A model generated the notes under the pieces. The model was given only the letters and a program-made list of their open reading frames with translations. It ran no database searches and was not told where the DNA came from. From positions 1-6,574 of the forward strand of contig DMRT01000170.1 of assembly GCA_003455235.1 (NCBI GenBank): 6,574 nt of DNA, read 5' to 3'. The position numbers and the translations under genes are program-made. Below are positions 5,769 to 6,574 of this stretch, piece by piece. The stretch's first letter is position 1, and each line of letters begins with the position of its first letter. Origin of the DNA: Chitinophagaceae bacterium. GTDB taxonomy: Bacteria; Bacteroidota; Bacteroidia; Chitinophagales; Chitinophagaceae.

Positions 5769-6574
5769 ATGGCCAATCCCAATTTAAACAGCGATCCTTT
5801 GTACCTGAAACCAGCTGACCGGGAGTTTGAGAACACAATCCGCCCGGCAGCCATCGATGATTTTTCAGGCCAGGTGCAAATCATTGAGAATATCAGCATC
5901 TTCATTAAAGCAGCTAAAATAAGGGGCGAAGCACTCGATCATATCCTCTTTCACGGTCCCCCGGGATTGGGAAAAACGACTTTGTCCAGGATCGTCGCTA
6001 ATGAACTTGGGGTGAGTATAAAAGAAACCAGCGGCCCGGTGATTGAAAAGCCCGGGGACCTGGCCGGGTTGCTCACCAATTTAGAACCCAATGATGTATT
6101 GTTCATTGATGAGATACACCGCCTGAGCACCGTGGTGGAAGAATATTTATATGCAGCCATGGAAGATTACCGCATCGACATTATGATCGACAGCGGACCG
6201 AATGCAAGGAGTGTTCAGCTCAACCTGAATCCTTTTACGTTGATTGGTGCCACTACCCGCAGCGGTTTGCTTACTGCGCCCCTGCTTTCCCGGTTCGGTA
6301 TCAAGTCAAGACTGGAATATTATGATGCGCTCACCTTGGGAAATATCATTCATCGGTCGGCCAAAATACTGAACACTAAGATCACCAGCGATGCGGCGGA
6401 TGAAATATCCCGTAGAAGCCGCGGCACGCCACGCATCGCCAATGGCTTGTTGAGAAGGGTGAGGGATTTTGCCCAGGTGCTGGGGAACGGGGTGATTGAT
6501 CTGGGCATTACCGAACATTCATTGCGGGCATTGAACGTGGACAAGCACGGACTGGATGAAATGGACAACCGCAT
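5769..6574 (+). CDS. ruvB: RuvB, Holliday junction branch migration helicase (3' end outside window)
   Basis: The frame is open from ATG 5769 to the window edge, giving 268 residues plus two bases of the next codon. RuvB is an AAA+ motor that forms hexameric rings on DNA and, with RuvA, drives branch migration of Holliday junctions during recombinational repair. Visible hallmarks: Walker [10 protein letters not shown] (63-71), [12 protein letters not shown] (88-99), Walker [11 protein letters not shown] (111-120), the beta-hairpin region that contacts RuvA (about 131-150), sensor 1 GATTR (160-164), arginine finger R175 (LLSRFG), sensor 2 R222 (RGTPRIAN), and the start of the C-terminal winged-helix domain. 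About 70 residues are missing compared with the usual 335-345. G226 after RIAN replaces the larger residue found in E. coli (RIANRLL). An in-frame TAA at 5757-5759 leaves ATG 5769 as the natural start. ruvA is not in this window. Confidence 0.98.
   Translation, partial: MANPNLNSDPLYLKPADREFENTIRPAAIDDFSGQVQIIENISIFIKAAKIRGEALDHILFHGPPGLGKTTLSRIVANELGVSIKETSGPVIEKPGDLAGLLTNLEPNDVLFIDEIHRLSTVVEEYLYAAMEDYRIDIMIDSGPNARSVQLNLNPFTLIGATTRSGLLTAPLLSRFGIKSRLEYYDALTLGNIIHRSAKILNTKITSDAADEISRRSRGTPRIANGLLRRVRDFAQVLGNGVIDLGITEHSLRALNVDKHGLDEMDNR

Noticed and set aside
5951..6574. Minus-strand frames opposite ruvB
   Set aside because: They are antisense to the Walker A and sensor regions. The PNPGGP ending of one is simply the complement of the Walker A codons, a common spurious prediction.

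Overview
The window looks like ordinary chromosomal DNA from a Bacteroidota species, most likely family Chitinophagaceae or a close relative. The assignment rests on A-rich leaders without clear Shine-Dalgarno sequences, a LytS/LytTR-type two-component pair, a secreted M28 peptidase of the kind common in this phylum, and Bacteroidota-like protein sequences in the DinB, MFS and RuvB reading frames. I see no mobile element, CRISPR array, tRNA or rRNA. No stretch over 120 bases lacks a gene.

Layout: positions 1-237 hold the C-terminal end of an MFS transporter on the plus strand. It converges on a long block of minus-strand genes. In their own direction of transcription (high to low coordinates) these are: an NADP-binding oxidoreductase of the F420-reductase-like family (5711-5061); a membrane histidine kinase of the LytS type (4957-3731) followed after 25 bp by a LytTR response regulator (3705-2974); a secreted M28 zinc aminopeptidase-like protein (2883-1585); a class I SAM-dependent methyltransferase (1467-799); and a DinB-family protein (756-283). 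At 5769 the plus-strand gene ruvB begins, divergent from the oxidoreductase, and it runs off the right edge after 268 codons.

How the genes work together: the kinase and regulator almost certainly form one operon and one signalling pathway, sensing at the cytoplasmic membrane through a four-helix N-terminal region with an extracytoplasmic loop of about 80 residues. The peptidase lies just downstream but is separated by a 90-bp spacer that contains an odd G-free (on the plus strand) repeat tract. The methyltransferase and DinB genes are 42 bp apart and probably co-transcribed. The remaining genes appear to be unrelated neighbours.

I did not find a convincing new biological system. The items most worth a second look are the strand-asymmetric repeat tract upstream of the peptidase, the unassigned sensor loop of the kinase, and several short repeats or palindromes in intergenic regions.
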